DNA from: Nocardioides sp. Soil797
GTDB lineage: Bacteria > Actinomycetota > Actinomycetes > Propionibacteriales > Nocardioidaceae
Direction: 5' to 3'
Length of the DNA stretch: 64,000 bases
Assembly (NCBI GenBank): GCA_001429555.1
Contig: LMSR01000017.1
Span: forward strand, 281,051-345,050
A program made the position numbers and the translations under genes. How positions within the stretch are numbered: position 1 is the stretch's first letter; the number at the start of each line of letters is the position of its first letter. Below, piece by piece: positions 8,401-18,058 of the stretch. The notes below the pieces were generated by a model. It was not told the origin of the DNA, made no database searches, and was given only the letters and a program-made list of their open reading frames with translations.

Positions 8401-9903
8401 GGTGACGGTGCCCTCGACCATGCCGGTGTCACCGACAGGTGCCGCGGACACGAGGGCCAGGGCGTCGAGACGCCCCTCACCGAAGACGTTGTTGTCGGCG
8501 TCGGTGCCCCCACACTGGTCGTCGGCCGTGTCGACGGCGCTGCCGTCGAGGAGGGCACGAGTGGCGTCGATGTCACCGACCAGGGCCGGCGCTGCCGACC
8601 ACAGCAGGGCGATGGAACCGGCCAGGTGCGGCGCGGCCATCGAGGTGCCGTTGTAGGACGTGTAGCTGGAGCCGGGGACACTGGAGCGCACGTTCACGCC
8701 GGGTGCCGAGATGTTCGGCTTGGTCTCACCGTCCTGGCCCGCACCACGGCTGGAGAAGCTCGCGATCGAGTTGTTCACGTCGTAGGCGCCCACGGAGTAG
8801 TTCAGGATGCGGCTGCCGGGAGAACCCGACGTCTCGCAACCACTGCCGTTGTTGCCGTTCGACCAGGTGCCGAAGATGCCGGAGGCCTTCCAGGCCTCGA
8901 GCACGTCCTCCATGAACGGGTCGTTGCTCGGTGTCTGGGTGCCCCAGGAGTTGTTGATGATGTTCGGGCGCTTGGTGACGTCCGGGTTCTCTCCGTTGAG
9001 GTCCATCGGGGCCAGCATCCACTGGCCGGAGTCGATCAGGGCCTGGTCGCTGGGGCAGCAGCCGTTGGCGGCGATCCACTTGGCGCCGGGGGCGACGCCG
9101 ATCAGGTTGTCGGCGCCGTCACTGCCGAGCATGGTGCCCATGGTGTGGGTGCCGTGGCCGTCGAGGTCGCACGGGGCTCCGTCGCAGTTGCCCGCGACGT
9201 CGAACCAGTTGTAGTCGTGGGTGAAGGTGCCGTCGCCGTTGTTGCCGCGGTACTGGTTGACCAGTGCCGGGTGGTCGAACTGCACACCGGTGTCGATGTT
9301 GGCGATGACCATGCCCTCGCCGCGGTCGCCGTACTCGTTCCACACGTCATCGGCGTTGATGTTCGAGACGCCCCACTCGATCGACTGCTTCGCGTGGATC
9401 ACGTCGCCCTTGGTCGGCTTCTCCAGCTGGTACTCGAAGGTCGGGTAGAGGCCGGTGACGTCCTGCAGGGCCGACAGGTCCTTGACCAGGTCCTCGTCGC
9501 CGGTGTTGACCCGGATGGCGTTGGTCGCCCAGTAGGACTTGTAGTCGACGCCTTCCTTCTTCAGCAGCGCGATGGCGTCCTTCTGCTGGGTCTTGGCCGC
9601 ATTGGTCAGGGTGTTGTAGACCTCCAGGCCTCGCTTGTCCCAGTCCTTGATCGCCGAGGCGGAGCTGAGGTCGGGCATGTCGAAGCGCACCCAGAACGTG
9701 GCTTCACCCTTGTTGTCCAACTGCTTGCTCAGCTTGGGCTGGATCTTGTCCTTGCCCACACTGGGCTCGGCCGAGGCCGTTGTGCCAGTGAGGCTCAAGG
9801 TCGTGGCAACCACTGCAATGGATGCCAGCCCTGTGGCCAGGGCGCGGATCGATCCCTTCCGCCACAAGCGCGGAGAGCGGGATCGACGTCGTGTCGATGA
9901 CAT
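5491..9903 (-). CDS. Secreted multidomain subtilisin-like (S8) serine protease with kelch repeats
   Basis: 1470 residues; ATG at 9903 with GGAGGAAG upstream. A basic N-terminus and hydrophobic helix end in TASA (cleavage near 45/46), so it is exported by Sec. Residues 46-175 look like a pro-domain. The S8 catalytic domain follows, with Asp204 (IDTGV), His250 (DGHGTH) and Ser421 (GTSMAAP). After it come carboxypeptidase-regulatory/CnaB-like beta domains (about 495-645), an immune-inhibitor-A/MAM-like region (about 655-820, PDGWTVVDN to WWWQVDDVF), another CnaB-like domain, then five or six kelch-type repeats (about 1010-1330, with AYDPSADSWTAKADSP) and a final beta domain. No sortase motif or C-terminal helix is seen, so it is probably released. 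Role inferred: extracellular proteolysis with substrate or surface binding by the beta domains. Confidence 0.95.
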   Translation of the reverse strand: MSSTRRRSRSPRLWRKGSIRALATGLASIAVVATTLSLTGTTASAEPSVGKDKIQPKLSKQLDNKGEATFWVRFDMPDLSSASAIKDWDKRGLEVYNTLTNAAKTQQKDAIALLKKEGVDYKSYWATNAIRVNTGDEDLVKDLSALQDVTGLYPTFEYQLEKPTKGDVIHAKQSIEWGVSNINADDVWNEYGDRGEGMVIANIDTGVQFDHPALVNQYRGNNGDGTFTHDYNWFDVAGNCDGAPCDLDGHGTHTMGTMLGSDGADNLIGVAPGAKWIAANGCCPSDQALIDSGQWMLAPMDLNGENPDVTKRPNIINNSWGTQTPSNDPFMEDVLEAWKASGIFGTWSNGNNGSGCETSGSPGSRILNYSVGAYDVNNSIASFSSRGAGQDGETKPNISAPGVNVRSSVPGSSYTSYNGTSMAAPHLAGSIALLWSAAPALVGDIDATRALLDGSAVDTADDQCGGTDADNNVFGEGRLDALALVSAAPVGDTGMVEGTVTDDESGDPLAGAEITLDGESDRTVTTAADGTYSARLVSGDYTATAEKFGYQTATADVTVSADTTTTQDFALVSAAAVTLSGTVNDGSGHDWPLYAKVSVSGADPVFTDPETGAYEISVPGNASYDVTVVSQYAGYTSTTETVEVGGSDTTADFAVEVDPATCEARGYEYQTAGTTESFDSGSVPDGWTVVDNADSGQAWQFDNPGGRDNLTGGSDGFAIVDSDFFGSGGNQDTSLVSPVIDMSDVDSPAVGFKQDYNNLGDTADVDVSIDGGETWETVLSQTADVRGPREDVVQLPSAANQSAVQVRFHYYDASYNWWWQVDDVFIGSRSCEAVEGGLVVGNVSNTQTGEGINGASVTSEDNADVKASTKATPDDENLADGFYSLFSPETGTHKFTATTSGFETITASVDVAADDATRQDYSLGSGHLVVTPGKVSATKRLGAAPVTRKVEVTNDGSIPANLEFNELKGGFEMLSADGSRTTKKELMAAEGAPLQRLKVDTSFGKQAKKSSMGTNQKTPTVNGPHDDPWVDIADYPTNIMDNRVVYVDGIGYSIAGGDGTASTSALNAYDPEALAWTAKADLPEARNAVAAGVVDGQIIVTGGWADAGPSPSTWAYDPSADSWTAKADSPVELAAAGQAVVDGKLYVVGGCTSAACTPMSNEVAAYDAASDSWATLADYPEPVAFASCGGIDGKVYCTGGNGGAAGTAHSYVYDPGADSWTAIEDAPTDTWASQYAVANGMLVVNGGVQAGAISNATFAYDTASETWVDLPNSNTPRYRGGASCGVYKIGGSSGNFNAAPDSEMLPGMEDCGTTAADVEWLSVSPAKAILAPGQSVMVKITMDPNVAQPGTYTAKVGIKEDTPQKITPIDVTMEVTPPGTWGKLMGRVTGISCAGEPSPIAGATVQAESGENAWTFETAADGTYASWFNSAYTPLRLIAAKDGFQPQFRKVRIKGKKTTTADFGLKKTGC

Positions 9904-9995
9904 GGTGCTTCCTCCCGAGAAGTGAGCCGGGGGCACGAGCATGTCCCCGGATGAGGCTGCTGTTGCGCCGACCGAGAGATTGGTCGGTGCAAGCG

Positions 9996-10024
9996 ACGCT
10001 AGGGATGCCCGGAGTCGGCCACAA
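9996..10024 (-). promoter_or_regulatory. Probable housekeeping-type promoter for the S8 protease
   Basis: On the minus strand, TTGTGG (10024-10019) and TAGCGT (10001-9996) are separated by exactly 17 bp, close to the sigma-70-type pattern. The start site would be near 9989, leaving a leader of about 85 nt. A 6-bp dyad (CCGACC/GGTCGG, 9968-9987) lies in the early leader and could be an operator. Confidence 0.5.
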
Positions 10025-10164
10025 CGCATCGACGTGGGCAGGTCGTGGTCGGTGACCGGCAGGACGGGGGCAATGTGCGGTCGGCGACCGGTTATCGGAT
10101 TCCTGGGCAACTCCCTTGACTTCCTGCGGGGCAGTGGCGAAGGTGAGGTGACGCATCACGCGTC

Positions 10165-10878
10165 ATGAACGAAAGGCTGGAGATGCCTCTCTCTCGGGGA
10201 GACGGGCCGATCCGGGTCGGGGGGACAGGTGTCTCGTCACCCGTTGACAGTGCTCAGGGGGACCGTTCATCGGTCGATCGTGCTCCGGCCGATCGGCCCC
10301 AGCCCGTGGTGATCGCCATCGCAGACTCCGTCGAGGAACGGCTGCGCATCGCCGAGCTGATCGGCGGTTCCGCCGCGGTGGTGATGGTCTCCTCGCGCGA
10401 CGAGGCCGTGCAGATCCTTTCCGGCACCCCGGGAATCCGTCCCGAGGCGACGCCGGCGACGCCGGTGGCCGTGGCCTCGGGCAAGCAGCCCGGGCTCACC
10501 GTCGACTCCGACTGGCGGGTGGCGGCGGTGGCTGGTCGCGAGGTCGGGCTGTCCCCACTCGAGCACGATCTGCTGGTCTGCCTGCTCGACGAGATCGGGC
10601 ACATCCACACCTTCGAGTCGATCCAACGCAGCGTCTGGGGCAACGACCACCTCGGCGGTCGCTCCCACGTGCAGTCAGTGGTGAAGCGACTGCGGCGCAA
10701 GCTGACCGACCTCGAGAGCCCGGTGCAGATCGACGCCGTCCGTGGGGTCGGCCTGCGTCTGGTCGACGTCGGGCGGGGACGCGTCGCCGACGGGGCCACC
10801 ATCGCGATGCCGGTGCAGCTGCCGCGGCCACTGTCGCCGACGGATCCTCGGTTGGTACGCCGACCCGTGCCGCGCTGA
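10165..10878 (+). CDS. Winged-helix DNA-binding regulator (OmpR/PhoB-type C-terminus)
   Basis: 237 residues. The C-terminal part (about 110-205) is an OmpR/PhoB-type winged helix: LEHDLLVCLLDE, then VWGNDHLGG, SHVQSVVKRLRRKL and RGVGLRLV. The N-terminal part (VVIAIADSVEERLRIAELIGG) has the rhythm of a response-regulator receiver but I see no clear phospho-acceptor Asp, so it is probably not a standard two-component regulator. It is divergent from the S8 protease (261-bp gap) and no histidine kinase is adjacent. Start uncertain between 10165 and 10183. It may regulate the protease; that rests on position only. Confidence 0.8.
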   Translation: MNERLEMPLSRGDGPIRVGGTGVSSPVDSAQGDRSSVDRAPADRPQPVVIAIADSVEERLRIAELIGGSAAVVMVSSRDEAVQILSGTPGIRPEATPATPVAVASGKQPGLTVDSDWRVAAVAGREVGLSPLEHDLLVCLLDEIGHIHTFESIQRSVWGNDHLGGRSHVQSVVKRLRRKLTDLESPVQIDAVRGVGLRLVDVGRGRVADGATIAMPVQLPRPLSPTDPRLVRRPVPR

Positions 10879-10936
10879 TCGGCTTCCCGGATCGGGCGAC
10901 CGGTCCGGGGACACTGGAATTCTTCTCTGACACAGC

Positions 10937-10970
10937 CAACCTTTCGCACCGTTGCCGCGTTGATGGGGTG
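10937..10970 (+). promoter_or_regulatory. Candidate ECF promoter upstream of SigE-family sigma gene 1
   Basis: CAACC followed by TTTCG begins at 10937, and GGGGTG begins 28 nt later at 10965. The same two blocks, 29 nt apart, precede the second SigE-family sigma gene at 30422-30456. The shared arrangement 24-28 nt before each gene suggests an ECF promoter and autoregulation. Confidence 0.5.
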
Positions 10971-10993
10971 GACGGTGACGGAGGAGGCAACGC

Positions 10994-11506
10994 GTGGATG
11001 ACGCAGAGTTCACCCAGTGGGCGATCGGCTGCCAACGACAGTTGGTGCGCACCGCCTACTTGATGAGCGGCGACCTGCAACGCGCCGAGGACCTGGTCCA
11101 GGACGCGCTGACCAAGGTGGCACTGCGGTGGCACAAACTGCGCCACACCAACCCGGATGCCTACGTGCGCACGATCCTGGTGCGCGACAACATCTCGTGG
11201 TGGCGCCGCCACCGACGCGAGTCCGTGGTCGACGCGCTCCGGGACCCGGCCGTGCAACCGGCTGGGCACCCGGCTGGGCACCCGGCCGACACGGAGACGT
11301 CCCTGGTCGTCCGCGCGTCCTTGGCGCGCCTGACCGAGAAGCAACGCGCGGTCGTCGTGCTGCGTCACTTCGAGGACCGCTCCGAGCGGGAGACCGCCGA
11401 GATCCTCGGGATCTCCGTCGGCACCGTCAAGAGCCAGAACTCCGCCGCCCTGGCGCGGCTCCGCGAGGGCGCCCCCGAGCTCCTCGACCTGATCGGAAGG
11501 ACCTGA
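10994..11506 (+). CDS. SigE-family ECF RNA polymerase sigma factor
   Basis: 170 residues, GTG start with GAGGAGG 7 nt upstream. Region 2 is at the N-terminus (LMSGDLQRAEDLVQDAL, then DAYVRTILVRDNISWWRR) and region 4 at the C-terminus (LTEKQRAVVVLRHFEDRS, then TAEILGISVGTVKSQ). This is the two-domain layout of extracytoplasmic-function sigma factors. Between the two regions a 12-bp unit is tandemly duplicated, giving AGHPAGHPA in the linker. Its stop overlaps the ATG of the next gene, which has the shape of an anti-sigma factor. The upstream motif shared with the second SigE gene suggests that it reads its own promoter. Confidence 0.93.
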   Translation: MDDAEFTQWAIGCQRQLVRTAYLMSGDLQRAEDLVQDALTKVALRWHKLRHTNPDAYVRTILVRDNISWWRRHRRESVVDALRDPAVQPAGHPAGHPADTETSLVVRASLARLTEKQRAVVVLRHFEDRSERETAEILGISVGTVKSQNSAALARLREGAPELLDLIGRT

Positions 11507-12822
11507 TGAGCGAGCAACAGATCGGCGATCTCCTCCACCGCGGCACCGAGCACCTGCCCGACCCCGACCTGGTCTCCGGCGCACTGAAGGGCGCGCGTCG
11601 CCATCGCCGGCGGCGCAACGTGCTGGTCAGTGGTGTCGCCGCTCTCGCGGTGGCCGCCGCGATCGGCGTACCGTCCGCGCTGTCGCGTTCGAGCGATGCC
11701 GGTGACCCGGCGCCCGCGTCACCGGGCCCGACACCGGGCCCGGACCCCGCGGCCGCCACGGGTCACCTCACCGCACCGGCGCCGAAGCAATCGGTGGTCG
11801 CGCCGGTCCTCGACCCGCAGGGCATCGACGCGTTGCCGACCCACGACGCGGGGTTGCCGCAGTCGCTCGATCCCGACGAGGAGTCGGCCACAGACCTTGC
11901 CGACGACCCGATCGACCACGCGGTGGCGGCGGTCAAGGCCGACGGCCTCTACCTCGACGAGTTCGACCTCGAGCAAGACGTCTTCTTCGTGCTCGGCACA
12001 GACGGCGACTGGCGCCGCGTCCACGTCGAGGCGCCGGCCGACCTCACCGGTGACCGAGGCCCCGCGCTGCTGCCGGAGTCGCTCTCTCCCGACGGCACCA
12101 AGGTGGCCCTCAAGGGCAACACCGCGGTCTATGTCGTCGACCTGGCTGACGGCTCGACCACCCGGGTGAAGACCGGCCGTTGGGCAGGGATGACGGCCTG
12201 GCAGCCCGACAGCAGGCACCTCTTGGTCCCTCTGGGCAAGCAGGGCTTCGTCGTCGACGTGACCGACGGGCAGCGCACCCCGGCCGGTTGGGCGACTGAC
12301 ACGGGAGCGGGTCCGTTCACCGGTGCCTATGAGCCGGGCGGGCGCCTCGTCAGTGTCGCCGACGACAGCCACGGGCAAGAGCTCGAGAACATCGTGGAGA
12401 CGAACGGAGGGAGCCGAGCGTTGGAGGTGGAGTCCGACGACATCGGCCAACCGCTCTACCTGCTGCCGGGCGCGCGCGACCTGGCGATGACCACCTACCC
12501 GATGATCAGGACCGACAAGGGCCTGCGCGGGAAGTACGACGGCCTGCTGGTCGCCGAGCGGGAGAGCTACCGCACCACTGCCTTCCTGCCGGTCGACGGG
12601 CCGGAGGGCTACTACATCACCACTGACACCCTGCGCCCACGCACCTGGCTCGACGACCACACCTTGCTGTTCTCGTTGCGGCCGGAGGGCACGAAGCAGG
12701 ACGAGGCCGACATCGGGCAGTACTTCCTGGTCTGGGACACCGAGACGGGCCGGGTCAGCCGCGCGTCGCACACGACCCTGCTGTGGCGGTCGGTGAGCGT
12801 GCTGCCCGAGCCAATCGAGTAG
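11506..12822 (+). CDS. Membrane-anchored anti-sigma-like protein with beta-propeller-like domain
   Basis: 438 residues. The N-terminal 35 residues are cytoplasmic in style (DLLHRGTEHLPDP, then ARRHRRRRN). One transmembrane helix follows (about 38-58), then a Pro-rich linker and a large extracytoplasmic domain with TolB/YncE-like repeats (LSPDGTKVALKG, TAWQPDSRHLLVP). The gene overlaps the sigma gene by ATGA, the usual arrangement of an ECF sigma with its anti-sigma factor. No zinc-binding anti-sigma motif (HxxxCxxC) is visible, so the inhibitory mechanism is not shown by sequence. Likely role: sensing an envelope signal through the outer domain and holding the sigma factor at the membrane. 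This is inferred from context. Confidence 0.8.
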   Translation: MSEQQIGDLLHRGTEHLPDPDLVSGALKGARRHRRRRNVLVSGVAALAVAAAIGVPSALSRSSDAGDPAPASPGPTPGPDPAAATGHLTAPAPKQSVVAPVLDPQGIDALPTHDAGLPQSLDPDEESATDLADDPIDHAVAAVKADGLYLDEFDLEQDVFFVLGTDGDWRRVHVEAPADLTGDRGPALLPESLSPDGTKVALKGNTAVYVVDLADGSTTRVKTGRWAGMTAWQPDSRHLLVPLGKQGFVVDVTDGQRTPAGWATDTGAGPFTGAYEPGGRLVSVADDSHGQELENIVETNGGSRALEVESDDIGQPLYLLPGARDLAMTTYPMIRTDKGLRGKYDGLLVAERESYRTTAFLPVDGPEGYYITTDTLRPRTWLDDHTLLFSLRPEGTKQDEADIGQYFLVWDTETGRVSRASHTTLLWRSVSVLPEPIE

Positions 12823-12876
12823 TTGCCGGGGCGATGTCGCATCGCTCCGCGGGGCTGGGTCACCCGGCACCGGGCC

Positions 12877-12882
12877 TAGACT
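12877..12882 (+). promoter_or_regulatory. -10 element for a leaderless nadE message
   Basis: TAGACT ends 7 nt before the GTG start at 12890, and no Shine-Dalgarno sequence is present. Transcription would begin at or next to the start codon. Confidence 0.5.
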
Positions 12883-12889
12883 CACGGAC

Positions 12890-14962
<2,073 letters not shown>

Positions 14963-14998
14963 CCCTCACACCGTGTCAGGCCGTGGAGTGATCGTGTC

Positions 14999-15781
14999 AT
15001 GTTGAACATCGGAGACTTCGCCCGCTTCGCCGGGGTGTCAGTGCGGATGCTGCGTCACTACGACGCCGTCGGGCTGCTCACCCCGACCGAGGTCGATCCC
15101 TTCTCCGGCTACCGGAAGTACGACGAGTCGCTGCTGCGGCGTGCGCACCAGCTGGTGGCCCTGAAGGAGCTGGGATTCAGCCTCGAGGTCGTGGGGGAGA
15201 TGCTCGACGGTCCGCCCGGCCTGCTCCAGCAACGCCTGGAGCAGCGGCGTGCCGAACTGGCCGACGAGATCAGCGCCAACCGAGCCCGCCTCGACGAGGT
15301 GGAGCGGCGTCTCCGACTGATGGAAGGAAACGTCATGGAGATGAACTACACGGAGAAGTCGCTGCCCGAGATCGAGGTCACCCAGCTGACCGCGGAGGTC
15401 ACCGACCAGCCCGAGGTGGGGCCGACGATCAGCCCGCTGTTCGGGCGGTTGGCACAGGCCGCAGCGACACAGGGGGTCGACTCCGACCTGAGTCTGGCCT
15501 GGTACGACATGCGCGACGACGGGATTCGCTTCGCCGCTTGTGGCGCCGCCGAGATCGAGGTCGAGGGCGGTGAACGGGCCACGGTGCCCGGGGCGGCCCG
15601 CGCCGTCGTCACGACGTACACCGGTCCGATCGACCGGATCGCCGAGGGATGGCAGGCGCTGGGGTCCCACCTGGCGGAGCTCGGGCTCGAGCCGGCCGGC
15701 GTGTGCCGTGAGGTGTACGGCGAGGTGCCGGCCGACCACTCCGCGGACTGGGTGATCGAGCTGCAGCAGCCCGTGCGCTGA
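14999..15781 (+). CDS. MerR-family regulator with GyrI-like effector-binding domain
   Basis: 260 residues. The N-terminal MerR helix-turn-helix is clear (LNIGDFARFAGVSVRMLRHYD, then GYRKYDESLL, residues 1-70) and is followed by a coiled-coil helix rich in Glu/Arg (about 75-110). The C-terminal half (about 118-258) has the duplicated fold pattern of BmrR/GyrI multidrug-sensing domains (LAWYDMRDDGIRF, VVTTYTGPIDRIAEGW, DWVIELQQPV). Such regulators bind hydrophobic cationic compounds and activate efflux or detoxification genes. No exporter is adjacent, so the target is unknown. GGAG lies 10 nt before the ATG. Confidence 0.92.
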   Translation: MLNIGDFARFAGVSVRMLRHYDAVGLLTPTEVDPFSGYRKYDESLLRRAHQLVALKELGFSLEVVGEMLDGPPGLLQQRLEQRRAELADEISANRARLDEVERRLRLMEGNVMEMNYTEKSLPEIEVTQLTAEVTDQPEVGPTISPLFGRLAQAAATQGVDSDLSLAWYDMRDDGIRFAACGAAEIEVEGGERATVPGAARAVVTTYTGPIDRIAEGWQALGSHLAELGLEPAGVCREVYGEVPADHSADWVIELQQPVR

Positions 15782-15839
15782 GCTCTCGCACACCCTCACC
15801 CAGGCGTGCGCATCGACGTGATGACCGCGTTGATCAGCA

Positions 15840-15895
15840 GTTACCGAAGCGTATGCAGGTTTCGCGGCGCTGATTCCTGCATACGCTTCGGTAAC
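15840..15895. promoter_or_regulatory. 20-bp perfect inverted repeat upstream of glnA2
   Basis: GTTACCGAAGCGTATGCAGG (15840-15859) is repeated exactly in reverse complement at 15876-15895, around a 16-nt spacer. It lies 58 bp after the MerR gene and 65 bp before glnA2. It could terminate the MerR transcript, though the absence of a T-run and the long arms also fit an operator or a small mobile dyad. Confidence 0.85.
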
Positions 15896-15921
15896 GATGG
15901 GCGAGCCATGGCGGCGGGCGT

Positions 15922-15937
15922 GTCACACGGATGTAAC
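15922..15937 (+). promoter_or_regulatory. GlnR-box-like site upstream of glnA2
   Basis: GTCAC, six bases, then GTAAC matches the spacing of the actinobacterial GlnR half-sites (gTnAC-n6-GaAAC), with one deviation in the second half. It lies 12 bp upstream of the putative -10 element, a plausible place for nitrogen control. Confidence 0.4.
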
Positions 15938-15948
15938 AGGACATGCGC

Positions 15949-15954
15949 CATAGT
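15949..15954 (+). promoter_or_regulatory. -10 element for a leaderless glnA2 message
   Basis: CATAGT ends 6 nt before the ATG at 15961. This supports that ATG over the in-frame ATG at 15943, which lies upstream of the hexamer. Confidence 0.45.
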
Positions 15955-15960
15955 TGGGGC

Positions 15961-17298
15961 ATGGGTAAGCAGGAAGACTTCGTGCTGCGCGCACTCGAAG
16001 AACGCGATGTCAGGTTCGTCCGTCTCTGGTTCACCGACGTGCTCGGGTCCCTCAAGTCCGTGGCGGTCGCACCGGCGGAGCTCGAGGGCGCCTTCACCGA
16101 GGGCATCGGTTTCGACGGCTCGGCCATCGAGGGCTTCGCCCGCGTCTATGAGGCCGACATGCTCGCCAAACCGGATCCGTCGACGTTCCAGATCCTGCCG
16201 TGGCGCGGGGAGGGCCCTTCGACGGCTCGGATGTTCTGCGACATCGTGATGCCCGACGGCAGCCCGTCGTACGCCGATCCGCGCTTCGTGCTCAAGCGCA
16301 CGCTGAGCGCCGCGGCCGACAAGGGATTCACGTTCTACACCCACCCCGAGATCGAGTTCTACCTCTTCAAGGACACCCCCGGAACCGGCGACGACCCGGT
16401 GCCGGTCGACCGCAGCGGCTACTTCGACCACACCGCGCAGTCCCACGGCTCCGACTTCCGTCGTGAGGCGATCACCATGCTCGAGGCGATGGGCATCTCC
16501 GTGGAGTTCAGCCACCACGAGGGCGGGCCCGGCCAGCAGGAGATCGACCTGCGCTACGCCGACGCGTTGAGCACCGCCGACAACATCATGACCTTCCGCA
16601 CCGTGGTCCGTGAGGTGGCGCTGAGCCAGGGCATCTGGGCGACCTTCATGCCCAAGCCGTTCACCACCCACCCCGGCTCCGGCATGCACACCCACGTCTC
16701 GCTCTTCGAGGGCGACCGGAACGCCTTCTTCGAGGCGGGTTCTGAATACCAGCTCAGCAAGACCGGCCGTCAGTTCATCGCCGGCATGCTCAAGCACGCC
16801 TCCGAGATCACCTGTGTCACCAACCAGTGGGTCAACTCCTACAAGCGCCTGATCGGCGGCGGCGAGGCCCCGTCCTACATCACGTGGGGTCACAACAACC
16901 GCTCCGCGATGGTGCGGGTGCCGATGTACAAGCCCAACAAGGGCCAGTCCACGCGCATCGAGCTGCGCACCATCGACGCGGCCTGCAACCCCTACCTCGC
17001 CTTCGCGGTCATCCTGGCCGCGGGGATGAAGGGCATCGAGGAGGACTACGAGCTGCCCCGCGAGGCCGAGGACGACGTGTGGTCGCTCAACGAGCGTGAG
17101 CGCACCGCCCTGGGTATGGAGCCGCTGCCCAAGACGCTGGCCGAGGCGATCAAGGTCGCGGAGAACTCCGAGCTCCTCGCCGAGACGTTGGGCGAGCACG
17201 TCTACGACTACTTCCTGCGCAACAAGCGCGCCGAGTGGGAGGCCTATCGCGGCCAGGTCTCGGCCTGGGAACGGGACCAGATGCTGCCGGTGATCTGA
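15961..17298 (+). CDS. glnA2: Type I glutamine synthetase, GlnA2-like
   Basis: 445 residues. It resembles mycobacterial and streptomycete GlnA2 from its first residues (EDFVLRALEERDVRFVRLWF). Visible motifs are FDGSAIEGFAR, the metal-binding HPEIEFYL and EFSHHEGGPGQQEIDLRYAD, GSGMHTHVSL, and NRSAMVRVP with the C-terminal IDAACNPYLAF. In adenylylated GSI-beta enzymes a Tyr sits in an NLYxLP motif. Here the corresponding stretch reads DDVWSLNERE with no Tyr, so this enzyme is probably not modified by GlnE although glnE lies just downstream. Members of this family may act as glutamine synthetases or as ligases for other amines; substrate use cannot be decided from sequence. Confidence 0.93.
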   Translation: MGKQEDFVLRALEERDVRFVRLWFTDVLGSLKSVAVAPAELEGAFTEGIGFDGSAIEGFARVYEADMLAKPDPSTFQILPWRGEGPSTARMFCDIVMPDGSPSYADPRFVLKRTLSAAADKGFTFYTHPEIEFYLFKDTPGTGDDPVPVDRSGYFDHTAQSHGSDFRREAITMLEAMGISVEFSHHEGGPGQQEIDLRYADALSTADNIMTFRTVVREVALSQGIWATFMPKPFTTHPGSGMHTHVSLFEGDRNAFFEAGSEYQLSKTGRQFIAGMLKHASEITCVTNQWVNSYKRLIGGGEAPSYITWGHNNRSAMVRVPMYKPNKGQSTRIELRTIDAACNPYLAFAVILAAGMKGIEEDYELPREAEDDVWSLNERERTALGMEPLPKTLAEAIKVAENSELLAETLGEHVYDYFLRNKRAEWEAYRGQVSAWERDQMLPVI

Positions 17299-17299
17299 C

Positions 17300-18058
17300 G
17301 TGGCGGCGCACCATCCGCGGGTCCTCGTGATCGAGCACGAGGCGAAGTGTCCACCGGCCCACGTCGCCCGCTGGCTCGAAGGGGCCGGTGCCCGGGTCGA
17401 GGTGTGCCGACCGTACGCCGGCGACGCACTCCCGGACCTCGCGGCGTACGACGCAATGGTGGTGCTCGGCGGCACGATGGGCGCCAACGACGACGCGTCG
17501 GTTGCCTGGTTGGCCCCGCTGAAGGAACTCGTGCGTGAGGCAGCGGAGACGGGGGTGCCGACCTTCGGTATCTGCCTGGGCCACCAGGTGATCGCAACAG
17601 CCCTCGGCGGCACCGTCGAGGTGAACCCACGCGGGCAACAGCTGGGGCTGCTCGAGGTCGGCTGGCTTCCGGCGGCAGGGGACGACCCGCTCTTCACCCC
17701 GACTCCCGGCCTGCGTGGCATCCAGTGGAACAACGACATCGTCACCGTTCTCCCGGACGGAGCCGCGCTCCTGGCCGCCACCGCACAGGAGGAGGTGCAG
17801 GTGGTGCGGTTCGCCGAGACCGTCTGGGGGGTGCAGCTCCACCCCGAGGCCGACGAAGTGGTGGTGGCCGACTGGGCTGACGGTGATCGCGACGACCACG
17901 CCCTGCGCGGGATCGACCAGGCCGCGCTGCTCCGCGGCATCGCCGAGGCCCGCGAGGAGCTGGACGCAGCCTGGCGGCCCGTGGTCGAACGCTTCGCCGG
18001 GCTGGCCGCGGCGCGGGCCGGGCTGGCCGCGGCGCGGGCCGGGAGGACCGAGCGTTGA
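17300..18058 (+). CDS. Class I glutamine amidotransferase-like protein
   Basis: 252 residues, GTG start one base after the glnA2 stop. The sequence has the triad-type nucleophile elbow FGICLGHQV with Cys92, and His181-x-Glu183 in VQLHPEADE, as in stand-alone GMP-synthase-like amidotransferases. These release ammonia or hydrolyse gamma-glutamyl compounds. Its position between glnA2 and glnE suggests a role in glutamine or gamma-glutamyl-amine metabolism, perhaps hydrolysing a product of the neighbouring ligase; that is inference. The C-terminus contains an exact 21-bp tandem duplication (18001-18042; LAAARAG twice), and its stop overlaps the TTG start of glnE. Confidence 0.85.
   Translation: MAAHHPRVLVIEHEAKCPPAHVARWLEGAGARVEVCRPYAGDALPDLAAYDAMVVLGGTMGANDDASVAWLAPLKELVREAAETGVPTFGICLGHQVIATALGGTVEVNPRGQQLGLLEVGWLPAAGDDPLFTPTPGLRGIQWNNDIVTVLPDGAALLAATAQEEVQVVRFAETVWGVQLHPEADEVVVADWADGDRDDHALRGIDQAALLRGIAEAREELDAAWRPVVERFAGLAAARAGLAAARAGRTER

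Noticed and set aside
7225..9900. Long plus-strand open frame of 891 codons opposite the protease gene
   Set aside because: Antisense shadow caused by high GC; its translation is Val/Gly/Arg/His-rich with no domain, while the minus strand encodes a complete S8 protease.
11017..11505. N-terminal extension of the anti-sigma-like gene across the sigma gene
   Set aside because: It is an out-of-frame reading of the sigma gene; the ATGA overlap at 11506 gives a normal cytoplasmic N-terminus and membrane helix.
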